A stretch of 64,000 nucleotides of DNA from Chamaecrista fasciculata. Taxonomy: Eukaryota > Streptophyta > Magnoliopsida > Fabales > Fabaceae. Of the stretch, positions 33,001 through 43,853 are shown one piece after another. The translations under genes were made by a program, and so were the position numbers. Location: the NCBI GenBank assembly GCA_003254925.1, contig QANZ01034302.1, positions 26,067 to 90,066 of the forward strand, in the 5' to 3' direction. Every line of letters starts with the position of its first letter. Positions within the stretch are counted from its first letter, which is position 1. Under the pieces are notes generated by a model. It saw nothing but the letters and a program-made list of their open reading frames with translations. It was not told the origin of the DNA and did not search any database.

Positions 33001-33455
33001 AGGGTAAAGATAACCTATTTTTTGTCCCTAAATTGTTACTAAGTCAACGATTTAGTCCCTGAAATGTAGGAAAATACAAATTATTCTCTGAATTTTACAT
33101 TACCGTCAACCTTTTGGTCTTTGAATTGTAGACAAATAGGAATCAGTCCCTGAATTTTACACTACCGTCAACTTTTTGGTCATTGAATTGTAGGAAAATA
33201 TGAATCAGTCCCTGAATTTTGCACTACTGTCAACCTTTTGGTCCCTGAATTGTAGGAAAATACAAATCAGCTCAGAGACTAAAAGGTTAACAGTGATGAA
33301 AAATTCAAAGACTCGTTCGTATTTTTCTATTATTCAGGGATCAAAAGGTTGAAAGTGGTATAAAATTCAAAGACCAATTTCTAGTTTCTTACAATTTAGG
33401 GACTAAATCTTTGACTCAGTAACAATCCAAAGACTAAAAATTAGATTTTCTCATT
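33001..33455. mobile_element. fold-back element containing a 62-bp tandem repeat
   Basis: The left arm (about 33001-33060: TTTTTTGTCCCTAAATTG, ACTAAGTCAACGATTTAGTCC) is complementary to the right arm (about 33395-33455: GGGACTAAATCTTTGACTCAG, CAATCCAAAGACTAAAAAT). Between them, 33055-33271 holds about 3.5 copies of a 62-bp unit containing CCCTGAATTTTACACTACC and TTTTGGTC. I cannot identify a convincing target duplication. Confidence 0.6.
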
Positions 33456-34642
33456 TACAATGTAGTATCATAAATATGATTTTTTTTTATTTGCTCCTTA
33501 AAAGAAATAAAATTACTGGATTTAATTCTTGAAAGATGAAATTAAAATTAATTTAATCTTGTTAATATTATTAACTCAAATTTAACATTGAATATAGTTT
33601 TTTAACATTAATTTTGAAGTGTAATGTCAAATAAATAGTTATGGATTTAGAGTTTTAATAACGTTGGTGTAATTTTGACAATTCTTTAAGATATACCACA
33701 ACTCGTAAATTAAAATGTGTCAACTCGTGTATTTTTGAAAAATCAAATTAAATATTTACTCGTTTAATCTTTACAAAAGGGAGTTATAATGTTCTTAAAT
33801 TATATAAAAACTTACCAAAGTTAAGTTTTTTAATTTTTTCTCTCACCCTTTCGGATTCTCCTCTAATCATACATTTTTTTTTAAATAAAAAAAAATTTTA
33901 TTTTATTATTGAAGAAACTTTATAAAAGATTTGAAGAGCCATGTCTATTTTCCTGTATGTAGAGAAAATTGTTGGCTAAACAATTAAATATTAGCACGTT
34001 GTGTGTTTAAGGCATCACATTTGTGTATTTGATGTCTTAGACTAGATGGTATAAAACAAATTCAACTTAGGGAAGGTGTAAATTATTTTGAGAAAAAATG
34101 GTCTCGGAATATACAGAGATAATTAATTAATCAGTCCTTAAATATTCAAAATATACTACTCAACTCATGAATTATTGTATTTGTTAACGATTTGGTCATT
34201 GAGATCAAAAAACAAAAATTCAGAGATTAAAAAATATCAATTTAGTATAAATTTAGGAACTAAAAATTATAAAATTAGTTAAAATTCAGAGACTAAATCA
34301 TTATTAAAGACCAAATAATTGACAGTTGAAATATTTCATAGACCAAATCATGTATTTCAAATATTCATGGTCATGGAATGATTAGTTGATTCAGTGTAAA
34401 TTCATAGACTAAATAGTAAGTTTTCTCTTGTTTTAAAGAATTTTTATGCCTGATAGCTTAGTATCATACGTTTTACTTAAGACATGCTACTAATTTTTAG
34501 TTAGGAACAAGAAAATTTGCTGTATGACTTCAACAAGAGTCTCTATTCTCATAAAAAATCTTAATTACATGCATGCATGAATAGAGACTTGTTTCATGAT
34601 GAAGAGAAGAAATTGTCAATGATGAATCATCATGCATATCTA
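33456..34642. other. AT-rich intergenic with fold-back-like words
   Basis: AT-rich. 34095-34430 contains TTTAGTCC/GGACTAAA words in both orientations and may be another eroded fold-back element. I see no gene. Confidence 0.45.
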
Positions 34643-34846
34643 TCAAGGATTTGTGCAACTTATAAAAGACCAGCATCGTCCTCCATTAATAGAATCCTTA
34701 CTATTCTTGCTGATAATTTCACCATGATCATCATGTTTCCCAGATAATGAAGGTGGTTTCTCCCTTGTTCCACTTTTGCTTCTCCTTTTGTTGGTGGTGG
34801 GAGACTTTAAGGCTTGCCAATGCATTCTTCTCATCACATTATTCAT
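34643..34846 (-). CDS. possible small secreted-peptide precursor exon (CTNIP/SCREW-like C-terminus)
   Basis: A 67-codon frame on the minus strand is basic and hydrophilic (RRMHWQALKSPTTNKRRSKS; KNSKDSINGGRCW) and ends SFISCTNP at a stop. A CxxxxxCTNP end after a basic, low-complexity region resembles the C-terminal active part of CTNIP/SCREW phytocytokine precursors, which carry two cysteines and a CTNIP-like terminus and are perceived by the receptor kinase HSL3/NUT. The ATG follows directly on a TTCAACGTAG sequence that could be a splice acceptor. If so, a signal-peptide exon should lie at higher coordinates, but I could not find one between 34.9 and 36 kb. The call rests on the C-terminal motif alone and could be chance. 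Confidence 0.35.
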   Translation of the reverse strand: MNNVMRRMHWQALKSPTTNKRRSKSGTREKPPSLSGKHDDHGEIISKNSKDSINGGRCWSFISCTNP

Positions 34847-36049
34847 CTACGTTGAATTTTCCATTTCCATATTAACATTCTTACTTATTCCTTCCTGATT
34901 GTACATGATATGTAGAAAATTATAATTTGAAAGGCATGCTATACTATACTATATCTATGTTGCATATGTACGAATATGAGTACTAATACAGGTACAAGTA
35001 TGACAATGTTTTTCAAAGTTTAAGGTTTCTCCCAGGTAGTATCTATTGTAGGAGAATAAGTAATGGAAACAATCTTGTTCAAAGAATTGTTGGACACTAA
35101 ATGTACGTCAGCCTCGCTTCAAGATTTGAACTTGAGTTTATCACGTAGGAGACTAATCTCTTTTCGAAGATCCAATCCCGATGTGTTCCTGTTCTTTTTC
35201 TTTAAATGAACCTTATTTATCAACTTTGAGTTTTGTTGAGTGTAAATATATGTCTACTAAAAATTTTCGAGAATACACTCTTTCAAATTGGCTTGTGTCT
35301 TTGAAAAATTTAACTACTCTTGTCGTTCGCGAAATCATTTTAAACTTAAAATGAACAAAATCTCTTTGCAACTCCAAAAAGAAAAAAGAAAGTATTAAGG
35401 AATGGTTCGTGAATAGCATTGTGGTATGTGAGGTTTGAACCTGGTACATTGGTTATGGGCTAATCTTCATTGATCATAAATAGGTTTACTAAACTAAAAA
35501 TTAATCAGGGAACCTTATGGGAGTTCTACCTCTTTAAAGATTAAGCTTTTTAAAATATATCTAAGTTTAATAATATCAGGAGTATACCCCTTTAGATAAT
35601 TACCTTAATTAAAACAAAGAATAAAAGATAAAGTTCATTTTCAATTATGTGATACTATACCAACCAGAAACTATATACATTTACAAACACACACTTATTT
35701 AGGACTTTTGTTAGAGAAAAAAGAGTAAACATAAAATTTAGTCTCCGAAATATGCATGAGTTGATAACTCAGTTTCTGAAAGTCTAATTTACTGTTTACA
35801 TACTTTAATCTTTGAAAGTTATTAAGGCAATACATTTTAGTCCCTTAAGCCCATTTTTAGAGACTTATTTATAGGAGCAAAAGGACTAAATTATATTGGT
35901 TACATAATTTTCAAAGATTAAACTGTGCAAATTAGACTATTAAAGATTGAGTTGTTAACTTGTGTATCTTTTTGGGACTAATTTATTTGTTTACTAAAAA
36001 ACATTTGTTCAAGTTTTTCCAATCTATAACAATCAAAACAAAACTAGTG
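34847..36049. other. intergenic, with an eroded fold-back element
   Basis: No gene was recognised. 35717-35990 has AGTAAACAT-type ends (GAGTAAACATAAAATTTAG and TTTGTTTACT) and inverted TTTAGTC/GACTAA words. A related segment lies at 36885-37135 in the kinase gene. This stretch includes the 3' flank of the kinase gene. Confidence 0.5.
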
Positions 36050-39000
36050 TTAAATACTGAGAAGACGAGAGGTTGAGTGACTAACTTGGCTTGTAGGCAT
36101 ATCAGTGTCTCCGACGAGATCTTTAAGCCGATTGAGCTCGGGCAAAATGACAGAACCAAGACGTGGTCTATCTCGTTTCCTCAACTCACAACACTTCAAA
36201 GCCAACATAGCAAAAGATAAAGCCTCTTCAATAGGCCAATCTGTCACACTTGGATCAAGCACATCAGGAAAGTTACCCATTTGGATTGCCTTCTCAACAA
36301 AGTGAGTCAATCCCATAGGAGACTTTCCAGTGATAATTTGAAGCAGCAAAATACCTAATGAATATATGTCTGATTTTACACCCAACAATCCTGTTTGTTG
36401 ATACTCAGGGTCAATATAGCAGAATGTACCGGCTGCAGCTGTCATCCGATATTGTGTAGTTTTGTTGGCTACTGATGCAGGAACAAGCCTGGCCAAACCC
36501 ACATCGCTGATTTTGCTCCTAAAGTTTGTGTCTAAGAGAATATTTGCTGGCTTGAGGTCACGATGCACCAATGGTTCTGGTCTATTCTGGTGAAGGAAAT
36601 GAAGGCAAGTGGCAATTTCTGCTGCGATTTTGAATCGGAGTTTCCATGGAATCGGCGGGGTGTTGTCTTTCTGGAAGAGACGATCTTCTAAGCTACCATT
36701 TTCGAGGTACTCGTAGACAAGACATCCATATTCTGGGCAGACTCCTAAGAGGAGAACCATGTTTGGATGCCTTATGGTGCTCAACACTTCAACCTATATA
36801 TTGGATTATTGAAACATAACATAACTCAAAACTTTGGTTCAATATCATAATCTTGAAATATTTAACATTTCAAATTAAAAGGAGTAAACATTTATTTTGG
36901 ACACTAAAAAATACACAAGTTAACAACTTCATTCCTAAAAATTTAGTTTACACTCTTTCATATTTGAAAGTAATGGAAACAATACATTTTAATCCCTTTG
37001 TCCACACAAACTAGTCCCTAAAAAAATAGCCTCAAAGGTTGTATTTCCTCCATGACTTTCAAGGACTAAAGTGAGTAAACTATACTTACAAGGATTGAGT
37101 TTTCAACTTGTGTCTCTTTTAGGGACCAAGTTGTATGTTTACTCTTTTAACATATAATAGTGATTACGACAATATTTAAGTCCTAAAAAATGATGTGTCT
37201 AAAGGAGTTATCACAAAAATGAAACTAAAGTCAATTTTACATTAGCCTAATGAAGTTCACCTACATGAGGTTATAGAGCTCAATAACTAGCAGCATAGCC
37301 TTTTGAAAGGATTTTTGGACTTAGCCAAATTACATGTTTTCACGAGAAAATGCAAATCTTGTCCCTTGCAGTAAATTCTTTTTGAGTGAACTAACAAACT
37401 AATGTCCTATATTTGTCATGAGATTAGGATCATCCAAAAAAATTTCTTGATAACTAAAACAGTGTTGTCAGAACTGGACCGGACCGGATGGTCCAACCGG
37501 TCTGACCGCTAACCGAATGTGAAAGCGAGTTGGTTCGACCAAAATAACCAAACTGTCAGTTGGATCGGATTGAACTGGTTTTAACCGAACAAAACCGGCG
37601 AACCGGGGTCAAACCGCTGGACCGAACCGGTGGTCCAACTATTTTATTTAATTTTTTTTAAAAATCTCAATTTTTTTTTTCTTATACTCTCTATTCATTC
37701 TCTTATTTGGTCCTCTTCCTCTATTTTGTGTTGAACTTGAAATTTGAGGGTCGAAATGTTGAATTTAATTAATTATTATGAATTTATGACTTATTAGATC
37801 TTGTTTAAGATGCATCAAGTCCATTCACTTGCTTGAAAAAATGCATTTAATCTATAATCTTTAGTAGTGTAGAGAAAAATTATATTATTTAGATGAAGAA
37901 ATGTATTTAGTAATAAATTAAAGGCATCTCTTAAAGCACAAACAAAAAATATATAGTATTTATATTTAATATATTAAAAATAATTATTTATTGGGTTATC
38001 CGGTCCGATCGATGGTTCAACTGATTAAACCAATCAGACCGTGAACCGAACGCTTGTCTGAGTCTCTATCCGGTTTGGTTCTCACAACACTAAACTAAAG
38101 AACACACCTTATAGCAAGAAGGAATATAGGGTCACTCAACCTACACTATGGCTTTCTGAGAGCCTCACAATGAACTGTTCTTGATAACTTATGTGATCAA
38201 TCTTTCACAGATCTCACATCGTTTCATTATTGGATGTTCCAATCAATTTATCTATCATTTTATAAAGGGTAAATTACACTTTGGTACCCTGTGGTTTGAC
38301 CCTATTTCACTTTGGTACCCTGTGGTTTGAAACTTGACACTTTGGTACCCTGTGGTATTCTCCATTAACACTTTGGTACCCTTTGGAGCTATTTTGTATT
38401 TTAACCATAATAAATTTTACAAAAATTACATATTGACCCCAAAAAAATTTTAAATTTTTCATTTTAGTCCCTATATAATATGTATCCAGGGACCTATTTG
38501 TAATTTTTTGAAAATTTTTTGGGGTCAATATGTAATTTTTGCAAAATTTGTTATGGTTAAAATTACAAAATAGCTCCAAAGGGTACCAAAGTGTTAATGG
38601 AGAATACCACAGGGTACCAAAGTGTCAAGTTTCAAACCACAGGGTACCAAAGTGAAATAGGATCAAACCACAGGGTACCAAAGTGTAATTTACCCTTTTA
38701 TAAATACCATGTTCCTCTTTGATGAGATAAAATTTTATTCTCTAATAAAAGAACGATTATGATTACCTCTTGTAGAAATTGCCTCTCCCCATGTGCTATG
38801 TCTGGTTTCAAGACCTTAATAGCAACATCAGTGTGATCAAGAACCCCTTTAAAAACAGGTCCATATCCACCTTCACCAACTTTTAAAGAATCGTCAAAAT
38901 AGTTTGTTGCAACCTCAATTTCCGAAATATCATATCTTCTACATTGGATGCAATTATGTGCTAGTGCATTTTCTGCTTTTTTCCTCTCTTCTTGTTCACG

Positions 39001-42000
39001 CATGGCTCTCATTTCTGCGTGCTTTCTCTTCTCGATTTCCATTTCTGCTAGGCGTTTTTCCATTTGTGCTGATTCAAGTGCAGCACTGGCCTTCTCCCTC
39101 TCTAGCTCTGCCAAAGCCAATGCAGCCTCTTCAGCAAGCTTAGCCTTTTCAAAGTTTCGTTCTTCTTCTTCCCTAATCTTTTCAAGTTCCATTGCCTAAA
39201 TTCAAAAATACTGGCCCTGTAAGTTTTCTTTTTCTATAGGAAGTTTTCTTTTGCAACTATTTAATTTAAAGTCCATCATCATATATCAATAAAATATATA
39301 GAATGAATGAAATTACCTTCTGTTTTGCCGCAATAGCTTCTTTGCAAGCATAACTATACTTCTCCACTGTTTTTTTCAAATCTAGTTTTAGTCTCCTTAT
39401 TTCTTCTTCCAAGTCTCTCTGTCCAATAATTCATACAAACAGGGAAAGAAAATGTTAAACTATTCCCACATGATGGAAAAGTAAAAAGAACTTATAAATT
39501 CCCTTATTTCTTACAATCTCTTAAGTAATGGACAATGACTCAATAAACTTCAAAAAATATAGAACAGAACATGGATAATTCTGATAAATTCTAAGAATAG
39601 AAAAAGAAGTTAGCATAAAAGATAAAATTAAATTCAAACAATTGAGAATGACTAGTATCTTGTAAGGTTAAAGCTTCACAATATCATCGTATATTTGTCA
39701 AACCCAGATCCTAAAATTTAATCTTCTTATTCAATGATCCCATTTTGAAAAAATATATCCACACGCCAACAAATACGAGGGGTAACATTCTATCAGGATT
39801 GATCATTGTTCATTGATGAAGAACACCTAATCTTTAATCTATATTTATAAAAATTCAACGGAATTTTAAGTTGCTTGTCGACTGCCTAATGCAACTAGAC
39901 TTGGGACTAATTATCCAAGCATAGGCAAAGCTACACCTAATCTTTGATTGATTATAAAATGCATATGCAAAAAGTTATTATAAATGTCAAATGATTCTAA
40001 AAGAGATATAGGCATTGTCATTAAAAAAAAGTAGTACTTACTGGAGATTTTGAAGATGAGGGACTCCTGGTACTGTCTAAGATCACAGACACTTCTTGGT
40101 TTTCATGTAACATATCGTTGGATTGAAAACTAGGTGACTCTGACATGTCACTAATAAACGAGTAGGGAGTTTCTTTTGGTAAGCTTTGGGGTGAGGAGAA
40201 ATCCATTGGTTGTCTTGGAGAATCAGCTTCTAGGACATACTTATGTGGCACCTTCTCTGAAGCATTCTGAGTTTTTCTGGGTGATACTCCATCGAAGCCT
40301 GAACGACGCTGACTTCCATGACTTGGTGAATTTCTGTAAAATCAGGAGAGCATCATATGTCGTTGAATGTTATTTAAGGAAATCAATGTGAACATGAGCA
40401 AACAAGCAAGAAGTTTATAGCAATGTAGTGAAACCCAAACAATTGAACTGCTAATTCTGACTCAAAGTGGCTCATGCTAGAGAACTGCTTGAGCAATCCA
40501 ATCAAGTTGGCCCAGCAAAACCCAAAGAAAAATTTTGAAAACTAGAAAAAATAACTAAGACCCAAGCACTATTGGAGTGAATGAGACAGATATTTTTGGA
40601 CATTTTTTTTTTATTTCTTTTAAGCCAAACCCAATTTTACTTGACAATAAAATCTCAACTAACTTAGTTAAGCGCAATTTGTTAAGATGGTTTATGGATT
40701 TAAATTCATCTAATTCTTATCTTATGCCAATATTATTTGCTTTTTAATAATTAATTAATTATTTATATATTTATTACACCATCCATTTTGACCACCTGTT
40801 AAATTTGTTGAACCAATCAACTTGTGACCCAACACTTTGTTCGATTCATTGTATGGTCTGATTTTTTAAACATTTGTTCTCAGAGCCAATTAATTGTTTC
40901 ACCCTCTACCATCCTTTTTCTCCCTCTTTTAGTAGATTAAAGGAGTTAAATAACAGTAAAAACTAAAAAGAAGTTATCACCAGCTTCATACCAACTTGAT
41001 CTATGTGTTCTTGAGTAATATCTAAGATCTTAGACGATCCATCAACCTATTATACAATAACAGTAAGAATATTTTGAATGACACGATTTCCTCTAGGCCA
41101 AAGAATCATTGAACTTGTTCATGTCAAATAATCACAAAAGCTGTTACCATAAATAATATATCTGGTGTATATACCTGTATGATTCTTCGAAATCTTGGAT
41201 ACCAAGAAGATGCTGAAGTGATTTAATAGGTTTAATTTTTCCCGTCGGACTGGCTGTTTCTTTTATATTTTGATGATGACCTGTTGGTTTGATACTTTGT
41301 ACTTTTCCTTTTGATACAACATGTATTGTGCAGGACTCGGGAACAGACTTGACTAAGCTACTTGGTACATCATCTTTGAATTTCCTGCAATAATTGTGTC
41401 ACAAAATTGCTATAGGAAATTATAGGGTAATAACAACCACAAAATTTTTATAGGAAATTATAGGTTAATTTTCTATGCACAAAAGCTGAAATAATACTTG
41501 ACTAAGAAATAAATTATATGATTCCTCATTATTTAGAAATCAAGACGATGTTGTGATACTAGATTGCTTCTTATTAATTGTGGCAAGGGGACCTTCCATG
41601 TAAAAGGTTAATCCCTTCATTAATTTTTGTAACATTAGCATTATGATGAGAATGAGCTTTGGTTTGATAAGAGTATTGTGTGTTGTTAATATATGTTGGC
41701 GTTTATCAAAGACTAGTCCATTGTCTGATTATAAAATTTATTGCATCATTCCAAAATGTTTTCTAGAAAAATCCTAACGTTTCTCGAGCAACGCATTGGG
41801 AAATTTATTGTAGTTGCATGTGTGTGTGTGTGTGTATTGGTTTCCTACAAGAATCCTCCACTTGAGGCAATCATATTCAAGGAACTGTAAGACACTAAAT
41901 GTGAAAATCTCTCCGAGCGAGGATTTGAGCACAAATTCACTATGTTGTGAAAGAATAGCTCTTTTTGCTAGAGCCAACCCCATCATTGGTTGTATGAGTA

Positions 42001-43305
42001 TATGATACACACACACACACAGAGAAAGAGAGAGAGAGAGAGAGAGACCTTGTAAGAGCATTCCGGTAAGAAGCACCGACGACAATGTTTCTGACAGAGT
42101 TGTTAATAATATAATCAGTAAGGGCACTTGGAACATCAAGATCATGTAGGACCAACTCCTTTGCTGCAATCTGAAATGCTCAATGTCCAATGATCTAAAC
42201 CAATTATATTTATATGTAATTATGTGTATTTATATACATATATACCAAATGTGAGTAATGCAGAGTTAAAGGTGTTCATTTCCATCCATGAAATTAATTT
42301 GAAATAGTAAAACTCACCCCTTTTCTAGCACAAAATCCTCGGAAGGGAAGAAAAAATTGATGCAATTCTGTTTCTGTCGGCGGCCGACCTTCTTTACGAG
42401 CAATGTCATCTGCATAAACAAATGAAGACAAAGTAATGCACCACAAAAAAAAAAAAAAAAAGTAAATTGTCTACTAATACCCATCGTTACAAATTTTATT
42501 CAAACATTATCACAAACACCCTCTCTGCGTCATATGGGTTCTTTATAGTTTTAGCTAGACATTATCACAAAAACCCTCTCTGCATCATATGGGTTCCTTA
42601 TAAATTTAGCTAGACATTATCACAAACACCCTCTATGCATCATATGGGTTCTTTACAGTTTTAGCTAGACATTATCACAAACACCCTCTCTGCATCATAT
42701 GGGTTCTTTAGAGTTTTAGCTAGACATTATCACGTACACCCTCTCTGCATCATATGGGTTCTCTATAGTTTTAGCTAGACATTATCACAAGCACCCTCTC
42801 TGCATCATATGGGTTCTCTATAGTTTTAGCTAGACATTATCACAAGCACCCTCTCTGCATCATATGGGTTCTTTATAGTTTTAGCTAGACATGATCACAA
42901 ACACCCTCTCTGCATCATATGGGTTCTTTATAGTTTAAGCTAGACATTATCACAAACATCATGTCTGCATCATATGGGTTCTTCAGAGTTTTAGCTAGAC
43001 ATCATCATGTGAATTAATCAAACCACCAAAACTTATGGTTTCCTCTACATTTCAGTCAGACATTATCACAAACACATTATCTACATTAATTAGATAATCA
43101 TGATTGATGGGGATGAAGGAGAAGGGTACCTACGGGGATCCAAGCTCTTGGTGCGAACATGGATAAGGGTACAAGAAGAGTCCTTCAAGAGATGATCAAC
43201 GGCCCACATGACGGCGTGTTGGCTGTTCTTCTTATTATTGATTGCGATCACCGTCGCATCGGAAGACCCTTCTCCAGTATTCGAGGCCGTTCGCCGGAGA
43301 GCCAT
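36050..43305 (-). CDS. USP-domain / coiled-coil / protein kinase (RLCK, U-box PUB35/52-like without U-box)
   Basis: Eight exons on the minus strand join in frame to 720 aa: 43305-43134, 42409-42318, 42170-42049, 41384-41175, 40333-40042, 39418-39317, 39195-38767, 36793-36050. Residues 1 to about 130 form a universal-stress-protein domain ([39 protein letters not shown]). A Ser/Pro-rich linker follows to about 296, then a charged coiled coil to about 410. The kinase domain has glycine loop [11 protein letters not shown] (437), VAIKVL Lys 457, catalytic HRDLKPAN (Asp 552) and SDVGLAR (Asp 570; DVG in place of DFG). It ends at SRLLSI with no U-box, so it is a receptor-like cytoplasmic kinase related to PUB33/35/52. 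It probably phosphorylates proteins; substrates are unknown. Exon 1's donor (C|GTAGGT) was chosen because the neighbouring G|GTACC would create an immediate stop. Confidence 0.93.
36880..37150. mobile_element. eroded fold-back element in kinase intron 7
   Basis: The ends GGAGTAAACATTTATTTTGG and the right-arm GACCAAGTTGTATGTTTACTC are complementary, with inverted CACAAGTTAACAAC and GTTTTCAACTTGTG words. Its relative is at 35717-35990. I could not see a convincing target duplication. Confidence 0.55.
37452..38100. mobile_element. hAT-type MITE in kinase intron 7
   Basis: The element 37460-38092 starts CAGTGTTGTCAGAAC. Its right end read on the minus strand is TAGTGTTGTGAGAAC. The flanking 8-mers AACTAAAA (37452-37459) and AACTAAAG (38093-38100) match at 7 of 8. 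The ends are rich in CCGGTC/GACCGG and AACCGG words (for example ACTGGACCGGACCGG), and the middle is AT-rich. There is no ORF. It is non-autonomous. Confidence 0.8.
38268..38704. mobile_element. fold-back MULE-type MITE, TTTGGTACC family, copy 2, perfect 9-bp TSD
   Basis: The element 38277-38695 starts GGGTAAATTACACTTTGG and ends with its exact complement. The flanking 9-mers TTTTATAAA (38268-38276 and 38696-38704) are identical. The arms (about 190 bp) look almost unmutated against each other, suggesting a young insertion. It sits in kinase intron 7, about 60 bases from exon 7. Confidence 0.92.
41813..42047. repeat. (TG)n, (CA)n and (GA)n microsatellites at intron 3 of the kinase gene
   Basis: (TG)n at about 41818-41836, (CA)n at about 42006-42020 and (GA)n at about 42021-42047. 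Read on the minus strand, the CT run begins immediately after the exon 3 donor (42048-42047), so the first 40 bases of the intron are CT- then GT-repeat. Confidence 0.85.
42503..43013. repeat. 55-bp minisatellite, about nine copies, in kinase intron 1
   Basis: A 55-base unit (AGCTAGACATTATCACAA, then ACACCCTCTCTGCATCATAT, then GGGTTCTTTATAGTTTT) repeats with strict 55-bp spacing: AGCTAGAC begins at 42553, 42608, 42663, 42718, 42773, 42828, 42883, 42938 and 42993. Copies differ by one to four bases. An eroded copy lies at about 43055-43085. It fills most of the 724-bp intron between exons 1 and 2. Confidence 0.95.
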
Positions 43306-43463
43306 CGGTGACGACGGTGGTGGTTGTCGAATCACCGATCGGCTTCCAATTTGGGAACGGCAAAGGAAAATAGAAAGAAAAGCGAAGAATATGAATGTAT
43401 TGATTTGTATGGGTGATAATCCCTTATTTACTATTGTTGGCGGGAAGGAATGGAAGAAAATAA

Positions 43464-43853
43464 TTTTATATAGTCTAAAGTGAAAATTTGGTCCCATATC
43501 TTTTGTTCATTTTCCAAGTTGGTCCTATATGTTTTTTTTGTTGTAGTTTTGGTCCTATATCTTTAGGTCAGATCCTAATTTGGTCCCATATCTTTGGGTC
43601 CATTGCAGAATTCATCCTATATCTTTAGGTCAGGTGTAGAAGTAGTCTTATATCTTTGTAAAATGATTAATTAACGATTGATCCTTTTGTAAAGATATGA
43701 GACCAATTATGTAACCTAACCAAAAGATATGGGACCAAATTAAGACTTTTTGCAAAGATATGAGACCAAAAGTATAATAAGAAAAGATAAAGGACCAAAT
43801 TAGAAACTTAACAAAAGATATAAGACCAAATTTACACTTTGGCCTTTTTTATA
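43464..43853. mobile_element. fold-back MULE-type MITE, TTTGGTCCC family, upstream of kinase gene
   Basis: The element 43473-43844 starts GTCTAAAGTGAAAATTTGG and ends with the complement (CACTTTGGCC). The flanking 9-mers TTTTATATA and TTTTTTATA match at 8 of 9. It carries repeated TTTGGTCCCATATCTTT words and their complements. It begins 168 bases from the kinase ATG, so it lies in the leader or core promoter. Confidence 0.82.

Noticed and set aside
42503..43013. Regularly spaced 55-bp repeats that could suggest a CRISPR-like array
   Set aside because: The whole 55-bp unit repeats without unique spacers, and it lies in an intron of a plant gene. It is a minisatellite.
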